A DNA stretch of 64,000 nt from Anaerohalosphaeraceae bacterium (lineage in GTDB: Bacteria; Planctomycetota; Phycisphaerae; Sedimentisphaerales; Anaerohalosphaeraceae): positions 62,001 through 126,000 of the forward strand of contig DAOSUR010000003.1 of assembly GCA_035378985.1 (NCBI GenBank), written 5' to 3'. Each line of letters starts with the position of its first letter. Position 1 is the stretch's first letter. This document shows, piece by piece, positions 53,128-62,043 of this stretch. Below the pieces are notes generated by a model, which was not told the origin of the DNA, did no database searches, and saw only the letters and a program-made list of their open reading frames with translations. Position numbers and translations under genes: made by a program.

Positions 53128-54209
53128 TCTTTCTTGAGACTGTCCAAAAAAACCCGCTTAATCTTGCTGTCATGAAACTGCTGAAAGGCAATATCCCAGC
53201 TGTTATTGCCCTCAATGACCAATGGACCCTGCTCCGTAATGGCAATGTCCCATCCGATTGAATGAACCCCGTAAAAGAACCGGTGCAGTCGGCACACCAA
53301 ATCCAGAGCTTGCTTGTAATAAGGGATTTCGAAAGTTCGAAATACAACATTTGTCTCCGGATGGGCCTTCACTCGGCCGCCAAATCCGAGCCGAAACGTT
53401 CCCTCCTCGTTCAGCCGGCCGCTTTGAATATCCAGTCCGACACCGATGCCGCCGCCCGCCCAGTTGTCAAAACGGTTTCCGCCTGCCCCGATTCGAAACG
53501 TTCCGGAGGCCGGAATAATCTGGTTGCCTTTCCGCAGTGTGATCAGACGAAGAGTGTTGATGGAATGCGGATACATTCGACTTAACTCCGGATGCTGCAC
53601 GACCCGTTTCTGAAGGATATATTTCCCCTCGATCATCTTCTGCAGGTCCGACGGCAGAATCTCCCGCTCATTCAGAAAAACGCGTCCCTCCTCCAGCCGC
53701 AGAGGGTAAACCGCTCTCCCGCATCGCCCCAGAGCGTCTTTCAAAAAACCGTCCAGCGGAGCATGGGAAGGCAGCTGTTCCCAGGATTCCGTCCGACGTT
53801 CAGCCAGCCAGTAGATTCCATCCTCATCACAAAGAGCATAAATGGGCGGAGTCGGAAAACCCAATGAAGAAACATACTGTCCGAAAAGAAACTTATCCTG
53901 AAGCATGCAGATATAGCGAGCCCGATGATTGCCGATACGGCAGCAGCCGTTTGCCCGATCACGAATTCGGCAGAATGCCTGCTCGGGAAAATAATCCTCC
54001 GGCCGGTTGAAATCCGCCCTGTCAAAGCCGTACAGATAATAAAAATGATTGATTTCGCCGTGTCGAAGCAGCCAAACAAGATTTTCCCATATAATTCGTC
54101 CGCGGCTTTTTCGCTTCTCGTGGGGATAGTATGTCTGTGCATCCGGGTTGCGAACCAGATGATAAAAGGTTGGCACAGCAGCCCAAATTCGCCCGAAGAT
54201 TCCTTTCAT
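53124..54209 (-). CDS. Sugar-transfer-associated ATP-grasp protein, 361 aa
   Basis: The full-length member of the pair. The N-terminal region (YYPHEKRKSRGRIIWENL, FYYLYGFDRADFNRPEDYFP) and the ATP-grasp core (GRCGRAVYPLRLEEGRVF, LQKRVVQHPELSRMYPHSIN, and the metal-binding VIEGNNSWDIAFQQ) are clear. It starts at an ATGA overlap with the glycosyltransferase gene with AAAGGAGAG upstream and ends at an ATGA overlap with its paralogue. Two copies in tandem suggest either two successive ligations or a heterodimer. Confidence 0.9.
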   Translation of the reverse strand: MKGIFGRIWAAVPTFYHLVRNPDAQTYYPHEKRKSRGRIIWENLVWLLRHGEINHFYYLYGFDRADFNRPEDYFPEQAFCRIRDRANGCCRIGNHRARYICMLQDKFLFGQYVSSLGFPTPPIYALCDEDGIYWLAERRTESWEQLPSHAPLDGFLKDALGRCGRAVYPLRLEEGRVFLNEREILPSDLQKMIEGKYILQKRVVQHPELSRMYPHSINTLRLITLRKGNQIIPASGTFRIGAGGNRFDNWAGGGIGVGLDIQSGRLNEEGTFRLGFGGRVKAHPETNVVFRTFEIPYYKQALDLVCRLHRFFYGVHSIGWDIAITEQGPLVIEGNNSWDIAFQQFHDSKIKRVFLDSLKKE

Positions 54210-55201
54210 ACTCTCTCTCCTTTAGGTTTTGCCTTCTTCCGCAAACCGTCTGCGCCCAACAATGCCCGAAAAGCTCCTTTCCAGTATGTCTCAGCGGTCA
54301 TTATGGATTGTTTCCGCTCTGATTGTACCAGAAGCCCCCGAAGAAACCAATAGGGTGCCCGCAAAGCAAAAAACAAACCAACCAGAAGACAGGAAAGACA
54401 ATATTCAGCCTTCGAACGGTGCTTTTTCATAAAAAAGAGAATGCTGCCGCGAAGCTGAAGCATCATTTCCGGACGGTTTTGCCGGCTGCTGGCTCCCCCC
54501 AAATGCACAATCCGGGCCTCCGGAGTAAACAGCAGTTTCCAGCCGGCCTGACGGGCCCGGTAACACCAGTCTGTTTCCTCACCATACATAAAAAAGGACT
54601 CATCCAGAAAACCTATTTGACGAATAACTTCCGCCCGAACCAGCAGAAAACAGCCCGTAATCACCTCAACCTCTCGAACATCATCCCGCTTCCACCAGGT
54701 CATTCGTTCCCGCCCGAAGAAACGGCTCTTCGGAAAAAGCTTCGGCAAATAGAAGGCCTGAAGAAAAAGGTTAAGCAAAGATGGATACTGGAAGCAGGTC
54801 GGCTGCAGCGTGCCGTCTGCATTCAGCACCCGACAGCCGATCATTCCCGCTTCCGGATGTTGCTCAGCAAACTTAACCGCTTTCAGCAGACTGTTATCAA
54901 TTAGATACGTATCACTATTCAGAAGAAGGACATAATCCCCCTTCGCCAGAGCCAGCGCCTGATTATTGGCGGCCGCAAATCCCTTATTGTCGGAATTTGC
55001 AATCAGGATGACCTGAGGATAATTCTCCCGAACCATCTGCTCAGAGCCGTCTGAAGAACCGTTATCCACCACAAACACCTCAAACGGCAGACCAGCAGTA
55101 TAGGTATAAATGGATTGAAGACAATTCCGCAGAATCTCTCGTGTATTCCAGTTCACAAGAATAATAGAAAGCATCGGCTTGGAAGGATGGGGTTCTGCCA
55201 T
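54206..55201 (-). CDS. Glycosyltransferase family 2, 331 aa
   Basis: The start at 55201 lies one base after the stop of the FrhB-like gene; a longer frame to 55282 is not needed. GT-A fold with LSIILVNWNTREILRNCLQS, VVDNGSSDGSEQ, the DxD-like LLLNSDTYLID, and the EETDWCYRARQAGW catalytic region, typical of rhamnosyltransferase-like GT2 enzymes. A membrane-associated segment near the C-terminus (CLLVGLFFALRAPYWFLRG) may tether it. Its sugar is unknown. Confidence 0.93.
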   Translation of the reverse strand: MAEPHPSKPMLSIILVNWNTREILRNCLQSIYTYTAGLPFEVFVVDNGSSDGSEQMVRENYPQVILIANSDNKGFAAANNQALALAKGDYVLLLNSDTYLIDNSLLKAVKFAEQHPEAGMIGCRVLNADGTLQPTCFQYPSLLNLFLQAFYLPKLFPKSRFFGRERMTWWKRDDVREVEVITGCFLLVRAEVIRQIGFLDESFFMYGEETDWCYRARQAGWKLLFTPEARIVHLGGASSRQNRPEMMLQLRGSILFFMKKHRSKAEYCLSCLLVGLFFALRAPYWFLRGLLVQSERKQSIMTAETYWKGAFRALLGADGLRKKAKPKGERV

Positions 55202-55202
55202 A

Positions 55203-56447
55203 TTAACAGGACTTTTCTCGAAAAATGTCAGAAGGAAGCGGATAATACAGTTTGCGGTTCCAAATTCGACGAATAGTGCCACCTAAGGATTTTAATTTTT
55301 CGGCAAAAGATAATTTTCGCCAACTCCTGTACAGACCAAATCCGCGATACGTCGGACAGGGAATGCCCGTCATACGAAGAACAGCCAGTCGACCCCAAAG
55401 ATGACGGCGTTTATTCAGCAAAGAGGGCTGCGAGCGGGCAATCACCGTTTCAGAAACCGGCTGCAGAATCAGATATCCTTTTTGAACGGCTTGACGGAGC
55501 AGAGTCCGTCCCTGCTCTGTCCGTACAATCACCAGAGAACGGCCCGGTTCATTTGGTTTCGGCGGCTGATACCAGGGATCCCCAAAAGACAGATCGGCAA
55601 ATTCCCCGGTCGAATCCGGACATAAGCGGCAGCGAAATTCCACATATCGGCTGAGAATCCCGCCCCAGCACTGCTCATATGTCAATTCTTTCTTCTGTCC
55701 GGTTTCTTTTTCAATCGCCGTCGCCTTTCCCGGCCAGCCGCCTCCTCGATACCGAAACGAAGAGAGTTTCTCCGCTGAAATCCCCATCTCCCTCAAAACA
55801 GCCAATGTTCCCTCCGTGCTGGGTGTTCCTGCACAAAAAATACTGACGGCCGCAAAAATCTTTTTGCTGATTTCCGGAACAATCCTTTCATATTTCCGCA
55901 GCGCAGCCACATCACAGGGTTTCCCCACAAAAACACTCGGTTCGGAAAATTCCAAGATACGCTCAAAAAACTCACACGGACTGGCCGGAGAATATCGCGA
56001 ACCCGAACACTTTAAGATGTCTTCTCGCGTACGGCTGTAGCAGGTCCGGTTCCGAATAGGAACTGTTCCATCGACTCCCGTCTGTACAACTCCCCCGGCG
56101 GAAGCTTGTTCGACACAATACAACGCAAATGCAGACGCTGCTCCGCCTGAAGACCCCCAATAACGAATCTCCGGATCCGCCGCATATCCTTCCCACACTT
56201 CCAGAACAGGACCCCACTCCGGTGAATAAAGCAAGGCGTTTTCTCGGTTGTGTTCCAGGCCGACGCCGGGACAAACCTGCACACATCGTCCGCAGCGGCG
56301 GCAGTGAACATCCTTCAGAATCGGACGCAGTCCCTCCGCCGGAATATCCGCCATCGAAAGATTTCTTTCCGGACAAACAGATACACAGGCACCGCACCCG
56401 CTGCACAGCCGCCATCGGCAGATTTGGTCAACACGTTCAAAACGCAT
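55203..56447 (-). CDS. Coenzyme F420 hydrogenase beta subunit-like iron-sulfur protein, 414 aa
   Basis: Two 4Fe-4S ferredoxin motifs open the protein (CSGCGACVSVCPE and CRRCGRCVQVCPG). They are followed by FrhB/FdhB N- and C-terminal domains, with GSRYSPAS, PSVFVGKPCDVAALR, ICAGTPSTEG and LCPDSTGEFADLSFGDPW as conserved stretches. Such proteins without a hydrogenase occur in many polysaccharide loci, where they are thought to reduce or oxidise a sugar or a pyruvyl group; the exact reaction is unknown. It starts just after the terminator of the golvesin/PKD gene, without a clear promoter or ribosome binding site. Confidence 0.9.
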   Translation of the reverse strand: MRFERVDQICRWRLCSGCGACVSVCPERNLSMADIPAEGLRPILKDVHCRRCGRCVQVCPGVGLEHNRENALLYSPEWGPVLEVWEGYAADPEIRYWGSSGGAASAFALYCVEQASAGGVVQTGVDGTVPIRNRTCYSRTREDILKCSGSRYSPASPCEFFERILEFSEPSVFVGKPCDVAALRKYERIVPEISKKIFAAVSIFCAGTPSTEGTLAVLREMGISAEKLSSFRYRGGGWPGKATAIEKETGQKKELTYEQCWGGILSRYVEFRCRLCPDSTGEFADLSFGDPWYQPPKPNEPGRSLVIVRTEQGRTLLRQAVQKGYLILQPVSETVIARSQPSLLNKRRHLWGRLAVLRMTGIPCPTYRGFGLYRSWRKLSFAEKLKSLGGTIRRIWNRKLYYPLPSDIFREKSC

Positions 56448-56484
56448 GAAATGGAAAACAGACTGGTGAAAACAAGCTCAGAAA

Positions 56485-56517
56485 GCCGGTTCATACGAAC
56501 AATTCGTATGAACCGGC
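56485..56517 (-). terminator. Strong inverted repeat after the golvesin/PKD gene
   Basis: A perfect 15-base stem (56485-56499 with 56503-56517) with a 3-base loop lies 31 bases after the stop codon at 56548. On the minus strand it is followed by TTTC only, so termination may be partial. The gap 56448-56547 contains nothing else that could be identified. Confidence 0.65.
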
Positions 56518-56547
56518 CGAAGAAATTCTTCTCATAGAATAATCTGA

Positions 56548-59500
56548 TTACTGTTCATCTGGCCGCTTGCTGAAATCATAGAAATCAAACGCCGCCTGCT
56601 TGGCCATCAGAGCCGCAAGAATCTGCTCATTGCTCTGGCCCTGCATATAGGCCCTCAGGTAGATTGAAAAGCCCGTTCCCGGATTCACTTCTGTATCATC
56701 CAGAGAATAGAAAACAATCCCTCTTCCGAGAGTCTGTAGGTAGTAATACCCTGAATTGCAGCTCAGAATAAAGAGCCGTTTATATTTCAGCTCAGCCGGA
56801 TCGATTTCCATCGGACCGCGGGAAACTATCGTTTTAGATCCGTAATGATAATTGGGGTAATTAACATTGTCGATGATTTTCTCATAGACAATCGCCCGTA
56901 CAAAGTTGTTTTTCGTCAGCGATTTGATTTCCCCATTGGTAAACCGAACGGTCAGGGTCACAGAGTAATTGCCCGGCTCGAAATACGTATGCGTTGGATT
57001 GCTGGACGTACTTGTCGTACCGTCTCCAAAATCCCACAAGACGGAACTGATGCTGCCGGAGGTTCGGTTGCGGAAAGATACCGTAACCGGCCGAGTCCCC
57101 TCCCGAGAGGTCGCGCTGAATTCCACCTGCCGCGGCGTAGTTCCTCCCACTGTAATATACCCGGTCTTGGTGATTGTGCTGCTGCCTGCAGAGCCGCTCA
57201 CCGTCAACTTCACCGTATAAACACCATTGGTCGTATAGGTATGAGTAATACTCGAACTGGTTGTTTTCACCGTACCGGAGCCGTCCCCGAAATCCCAGAG
57301 CTTCGTCTGAGCATCGCCGGTACTCTGATTTGTAAAGGTCACATCAAACGGAGCGGTTCCCGTGCGGGTCGCTGCGTAAAAGTCTGCCTGAAGAACGATC
57401 GGCGGATTTTGCGGATCCGCCACAAGAACAGCATCCGCAATCACATCCCCGCTGGACGTAGCATTGGTCAAAACAACCGGATATTCAACAACTTTCAGAG
57501 CCAGCAGGTCTGTTGTTGAAGCAACCTGTTCAAAATCACTGTCAACAATCAGAGCCGGTGCATCCCCGTAAACATTATCCACATAGAAAGCCCCGGCACC
57601 GTCATTCCACTGAGCAAAACTGATATGGGTCATCTCATAGAGAACATTCATTGCCCGAACAGCCGACTGGACCAAAACACCATCCACATAGACATCATAA
57701 GTCGCACCGGCTACATCACAATCCACAGCAATTTTATACCAGCGGTCGAATTCAAGACCTGACGCCAGCGGACGCCATTGTGAAGTAACATCAAAGGAAT
57801 TGCCGGGCTCACGGGCCACTAAGGTCATTGTCTTGCCGTCTCCGGGAGTACCGCCGCCGTCCTCACACCAGAAGGCCATATAAACAAAAGGTCCGGTGCC
57901 TCGATTGGGACCGCTGCCGGTATCTGCTCCGACCAACATCATTCCGCCGCGGTCCCGTGTGCTGTCATCCAGAATGGAATCCATATAAATATCCCACTCC
58001 AGCCGAACCCGGTCTCTGCGGCGCTCATTAAACTTCTGGGTCAAATACGCATTCCCCGACAGCGAAGCGGCAAAAGCCGCCTTCTTTGTACTGTTGCCCC
58101 CGATGTTATCCTGATTTAAACTCAGCAGCGAAGGCATATCATTGCGGCTTTCATACCAGTCCTGGCCTGACTCAAACTCAAAAGTCCCCAGCGTATTCCA
58201 AATTCCGCCGTTGACCTTTTGACTGACGGCAACCGTTGTACTGCCGTTCTTATGTGTAATCGTATAAGGAGCCGCGGCAGTTCGACCGGACGAGGCCGCC
58301 CATCGAGCCGCTACTTTATAAGGACCGTTGAACGGCACGGAAAATTTCCACGTGGCCTTTTCACTTCCGGTGCCGGCCGGAACCCACAAATAATTCACGC
58401 CATAATAACCCGACACTTTTACTGAGCCGCCCCACCCGGCTGTCTTTTCAAACGGCGGGTCCCACGGCTTGGGATTTCGAATAAAATACTGTCGGTGCGA
58501 AACAATCGAAGGATTGGGTACAGCACCCGTCGGCGAATACCACGCCGGATACCCCGAATCGGGAAATCGGACCAGCGCCGGATTGCGCGGACTTTGAATG
58601 CGGTAATAGGTTGGGTCTCCGGGTATTCGATACGTCAGATAATAATTGTAAGGAGGATTGCCGCGAGGATCCCCAAAATCATACGGCATGACGGCACTGG
58701 TTCCATCCTTAAACTGAGGATACCAGTTCGGATAGGCCTGACTGGTAATCATTCCTGAAATGCTCAACGCTACAGTATCTGTGGAATAGTTCAGAATCCG
58801 ATCGTCATCCACATAATAAACATTTTCAATCACCTGCTTGCTTTGTTCCTCTGAAGTCGGGAAAATCGGGCCTAACCCGTAATTGGCATGGCCGTAAAGC
58901 ATCACATGAGAATCCGGCGTCTTGAGGGCCTCTTTCGCCCCCTCCAAAGTATTCACCGTCCGGATAACATAACTTTTGTTTTGCGCAGGATTCGTATAAA
59001 CCCATAAATCATCGACCTTGGTCGCCCCGATATTAACCAGCATATCCTCCCACTGGTAATTCACCCGTTCAGACCCATACGCAAAATACGCAAACACCGG
59101 CTCAATTTCCGCAGAATTCAGCACAATCACCTTTCGTGTCGCCGGAGTTGACCATTCTCCGTCATCATCCTGAGCCCGCAAGGAAATCGTGTGAACGCCG
59201 ACCGAAAGCCCGTTGACTGTCAATTCCTGAGTGCTCCCGATGAAACCATCTAAATCAGACGTCCATTCATAGGCGACAATAGTCCCATCTGCATCAACAG
59301 CAGAAGCCCGCAGCACAATCGACTCGCCAATTCGAGCCGGATTGGGTGAAGCAGATTCAAACGTGGCATGCGGAGGCAGATTCTCCACCGGAACCTTGAC
59401 AAAACGCACGGCATCGGCACAAGCCGTCGGCGTTCCCCCGCTCGCATTCAGTGTTACCGCATAGGAACCGCCTGCCTGCATATAAAATGTACCAAGGAGA

Positions 59501-60552
59501 TTCCACTGTCCCCCATTGATTTGCTGATTTACCGTCGTTTGGCTGGTCCCGAAAAAGTGCTGAATAGACACCGGAAGAGCGGTTCCTCGGGACGAATATT
59601 CCGTCCACCACATATAAACCTTAAAGACACCGCTCTTTTCCGGAGTAAACCGCCACGTGTAGCTGGCCACATTCCGGGCCCATAAAGAATCAACCCCCCA
59701 CGGCGGTATTCCGGAAGAAACCGCCCAAGTCCCTGTCTTGGAAGTTCCCGGTCCTCCATTGTCGATGATCACCTCATACGGAGCATTCGGGTCCGCCACC
59801 TCAATATAATTTTCTTTCACCTCCGTATCTGTCCCCGCCGAACCGGATACCGTCAGCGACACAGTATAAACCCCCGCAGCCGAATACGTGTAAACCGGGT
59901 TCTGCTCCGTTGAGTCAATCAGCCCGTCGTTGTCAAAATCCCACGCCCAGCTCTCAATCGTTCCGGTACTCACAGATAAATCCGTAAACGACACAGCAAG
60001 CGGCAAATCCCCTGAACGAATCGAGGCCTCAAAATCCGCCTCTATCGGAGGAGGCGGCAACTTCACAAACCGTACAGCATCCGCACAAATGCTCGAATTG
60101 TCCGTCAGCGTGCGAATGGTCACCCGGTAGGTAAGGCCGGCCTCAAAACGATACTGCCCCAGAACATTCCACATCCCGCCGTTCGTCAGCTGATTCACCG
60201 TCAGAGAAATCGTTCCGTCCGCCGTCTCAATCGTCACCGGAGCAGCCGCACTGCGGGAGGAATATTCCGTCCACCACATCGACACCTCATACCGTCCGCT
60301 CTCTGACGGCGTAAACAGCCAGCTGAACGACAGATTCGGACTTCTCGCATAAACCGAATCCACCCCCCAATAGCCCGTGGCTCCCGACACCGACCAGGTC
60401 CCCACCTTCGCCGTAGCCGCATCACGATTGTCAATAATCGTTTCAGCAGACAGAGCCCCTCCGAGCAAAACAAGAAAGCAAAGGAAACAGAGGAAACCTC
60501 CATACGGTGAAAATACACACCCTCTCCGTGAAATTGACGTTTGGTTTTTCAT
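56548..60552 (-). CDS. Secreted golvesin/PKD modular protein with possible split cysteine-peptidase-like domain, 1334 aa
   Basis: A signal peptide (to about residue 36) is followed by a golvesin-type domain (37-165), PKD (170-252), a second golvesin-type domain (260-386), an Ig/PKD-like domain (390-478), a unique region (485-690) with VMLYGHANYGLGP (His555), a third golvesin-type domain (from about 705) interrupted at about 800-1015 by a LamG-like module, two PKD domains (1056-1134, 1143-1222) and a C-terminal region with LFILSCNSGYYY (Cys1265). The His and Cys motifs resemble the two halves of a caspase/gingipain-like fold. The gene has its own promoter and terminator inside the polysaccharide locus. 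It has no PEP-CTERM tail. Surface location is likely. Confidence 0.82.
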   Translation of the reverse strand: MKNQTSISRRGCVFSPYGGFLCFLCFLVLLGGALSAETIIDNRDAATAKVGTWSVSGATGYWGVDSVYARSPNLSFSWLFTPSESGRYEVSMWWTEYSSRSAAAPVTIETADGTISLTVNQLTNGGMWNVLGQYRFEAGLTYRVTIRTLTDNSSICADAVRFVKLPPPPIEADFEASIRSGDLPLAVSFTDLSVSTGTIESWAWDFDNDGLIDSTEQNPVYTYSAAGVYTVSLTVSGSAGTDTEVKENYIEVADPNAPYEVIIDNGGPGTSKTGTWAVSSGIPPWGVDSLWARNVASYTWRFTPEKSGVFKVYMWWTEYSSRGTALPVSIQHFFGTSQTTVNQQINGGQWNLLGTFYMQAGGSYAVTLNASGGTPTACADAVRFVKVPVENLPPHATFESASPNPARIGESIVLRASAVDADGTIVAYEWTSDLDGFIGSTQELTVNGLSVGVHTISLRAQDDDGEWSTPATRKVIVLNSAEIEPVFAYFAYGSERVNYQWEDMLVNIGATKVDDLWVYTNPAQNKSYVIRTVNTLEGAKEALKTPDSHVMLYGHANYGLGPIFPTSEEQSKQVIENVYYVDDDRILNYSTDTVALSISGMITSQAYPNWYPQFKDGTSAVMPYDFGDPRGNPPYNYYLTYRIPGDPTYYRIQSPRNPALVRFPDSGYPAWYSPTGAVPNPSIVSHRQYFIRNPKPWDPPFEKTAGWGGSVKVSGYYGVNYLWVPAGTGSEKATWKFSVPFNGPYKVAARWAASSGRTAAAPYTITHKNGSTTVAVSQKVNGGIWNTLGTFEFESGQDWYESRNDMPSLLSLNQDNIGGNSTKKAAFAASLSGNAYLTQKFNERRRDRVRLEWDIYMDSILDDSTRDRGGMMLVGADTGSGPNRGTGPFVYMAFWCEDGGGTPGDGKTMTLVAREPGNSFDVTSQWRPLASGLEFDRWYKIAVDCDVAGATYDVYVDGVLVQSAVRAMNVLYEMTHISFAQWNDGAGAFYVDNVYGDAPALIVDSDFEQVASTTDLLALKVVEYPVVLTNATSSGDVIADAVLVADPQNPPIVLQADFYAATRTGTAPFDVTFTNQSTGDAQTKLWDFGDGSGTVKTTSSSITHTYTTNGVYTVKLTVSGSAGSSTITKTGYITVGGTTPRQVEFSATSREGTRPVTVSFRNRTSGSISSVLWDFGDGTTSTSSNPTHTYFEPGNYSVTLTVRFTNGEIKSLTKNNFVRAIVYEKIIDNVNYPNYHYGSKTIVSRGPMEIDPAELKYKRLFILSCNSGYYYLQTLGRGIVFYSLDDTEVNPGTGFSIYLRAYMQGQSNEQILAALMAKQAAFDFYDFSKRPDEQ

Positions 60553-60603
60553 TGTTTTCTACCCCTCGAATTTTAAAGGTCTCTTATTGTACTATCGAGG
60601 AGC

Positions 60604-60633
60604 ATTATACCTTTTTGAATGAATCAAAGTCAA
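60604..60633 (-). promoter_or_regulatory. Promoter of the golvesin/PKD gene
   Basis: On the minus strand TTGACT (60628-60633), an 18-base spacer and a perfect TATAAT (60604-60609). The leader of about 45 bases contains an inverted repeat (CCTCGA at 60562-60567 with TCGAGG at 60593-60598) that spans almost all of it. Confidence 0.7.
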
Positions 60634-60717
60634 GGAAAAGGTCGTTGGCCCCTATTTCTCTACTGAAACAAAACCGCCTTCCGCACGAACAAAACCAAAT
60701 GTCCTATAAAAAACAGA

Positions 60718-62043
60718 TTATCCCCTGAATCCGGGCAACCCGCGAAATCCCTCCCGTACAGCCTCCAATAGAGAAGGGATTGTTTTCTGAAGTTGAGCTC
60801 GAATAGAAGAGCGACTCCGGTAAAACGCCTCTACACGATATAATACATCCTCTTTTCTTGTTTTCCGGACATCGATTACACACTCCCCTTGGCCGGCAGA
60901 CTCAAAAACTCCCAGAAATTTATCACTATATGCCAATCCGACGGAAGGAACTGTCTGAGAAAGAGCTGCAATACAGCTGTGCATCCGAGAACCGACAAAA
61001 AAATCGCACTGGCCGATCATATATTTCATCTGATTCGGAGAATAAGGTCCTTCAGCAACAGAAAGACTGCTGTCGTTTGTTTCTTGTTTTACTCGCCGGC
61101 AAATCTGCCGGCAGGCATCCAAATCGTCTTCTGCCTGATAGACCTTGGAAGGCGGAAAAACATGAGGAATAAAAAGAACCAGACACCCCTGCTTAACAAG
61201 GAGTGCGGCAATCTCGCAGACCAGGGTCGGATAATCCTCACAGAGTCCAAACATGTTCCGGCCGGTATATCCTCCATGATACAGAAGACCGCTGATGTTC
61301 AGACCCGCCGCCGGCCTGCCTTGGTCTTTCCACCGGCGAATTGTCTCCGACAGCGAATCCTCGACCGGATGCGGTTCCAGAAGAAATCCAACATCCGGAA
61401 TAACACGAATTTTTTTCTGTATCTCCGTACGACCGGCAAACAGACGCCGAAGAAACTCTTCCCCCTGCCGGTCACGGGAGCAAATCACCGAAGCTTTTTT
61501 AAGGAGACCTCGCGCGGTCCATAAAACCCATTTTCGCTGAAAAGGACCATAGGTCTGCGGAAGAAAATACAAAGGTTTTCCGCAGACAAGCCAGAGCCAC
61601 TTCGTCAATGCCCCTTGAAGGAAACGCTTCCAGCCGTATATGTCACTGAAGCTGTCCCCTCCGGTAATATCCGCAACCAAATCCAGACGTGCGATTTGCT
61701 CCAAATAAGGATTCCTTCGTTCCGCCCAAGCACGATATCGCCTCATTTTTAAAAAACGCCAAAATATCCCTTCCAGCAATAGAACCACAAAATGATTCTT
61801 CAAGAAAATCTGCCGGCAGAACCGTACCGGCAGATTGACAATTTCAAGGGTTCGTGTTCCGATGGTTCGGACCTCTTTCCGGACACTTCTGCCGGATGCC
61901 AGCAAGATAAAATTGGCATTCGGCCATTTCTCCAGGAATCCCCGAATAGTCCCTTCGGCCAAAGCGCTTACCCCATAATTCCCCGTATCAAAGGAAGCGC
62001 CCAAGAGACCGACCCAAACTGTCTTATCCGATGGAGGAGTCAT
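60718..62043 (-). CDS. Polysaccharide pyruvyl transferase family protein, 441 aa
   Basis: The start at 62043 overlaps the end of the flippase gene by 20 bases; an upstream TTG is less likely. The GT-B-like pyruvyl transferase fold (CsaB/WcaK type) is shown by VGLLGASFDTGNYGVSALAE at the N-terminus, DITGGDSFSDIYG, YFLPQTYGPF, and the C-terminal CDFFVGSRMHSCIAALSQ with PSVGLAYSDKF. It adds a pyruvate ketal from phosphoenolpyruvate to the polysaccharide, giving it negative charge. It is the last gene of its transcript before the golvesin/PKD promoter. Confidence 0.93.
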   Translation of the reverse strand: MTPPSDKTVWVGLLGASFDTGNYGVSALAEGTIRGFLEKWPNANFILLASGRSVRKEVRTIGTRTLEIVNLPVRFCRQIFLKNHFVVLLLEGIFWRFLKMRRYRAWAERRNPYLEQIARLDLVADITGGDSFSDIYGWKRFLQGALTKWLWLVCGKPLYFLPQTYGPFQRKWVLWTARGLLKKASVICSRDRQGEEFLRRLFAGRTEIQKKIRVIPDVGFLLEPHPVEDSLSETIRRWKDQGRPAAGLNISGLLYHGGYTGRNMFGLCEDYPTLVCEIAALLVKQGCLVLFIPHVFPPSKVYQAEDDLDACRQICRRVKQETNDSSLSVAEGPYSPNQMKYMIGQCDFFVGSRMHSCIAALSQTVPSVGLAYSDKFLGVFESAGQGECVIDVRKTRKEDVLYRVEAFYRSRSSIRAQLQKTIPSLLEAVREGFRGLPGFRG

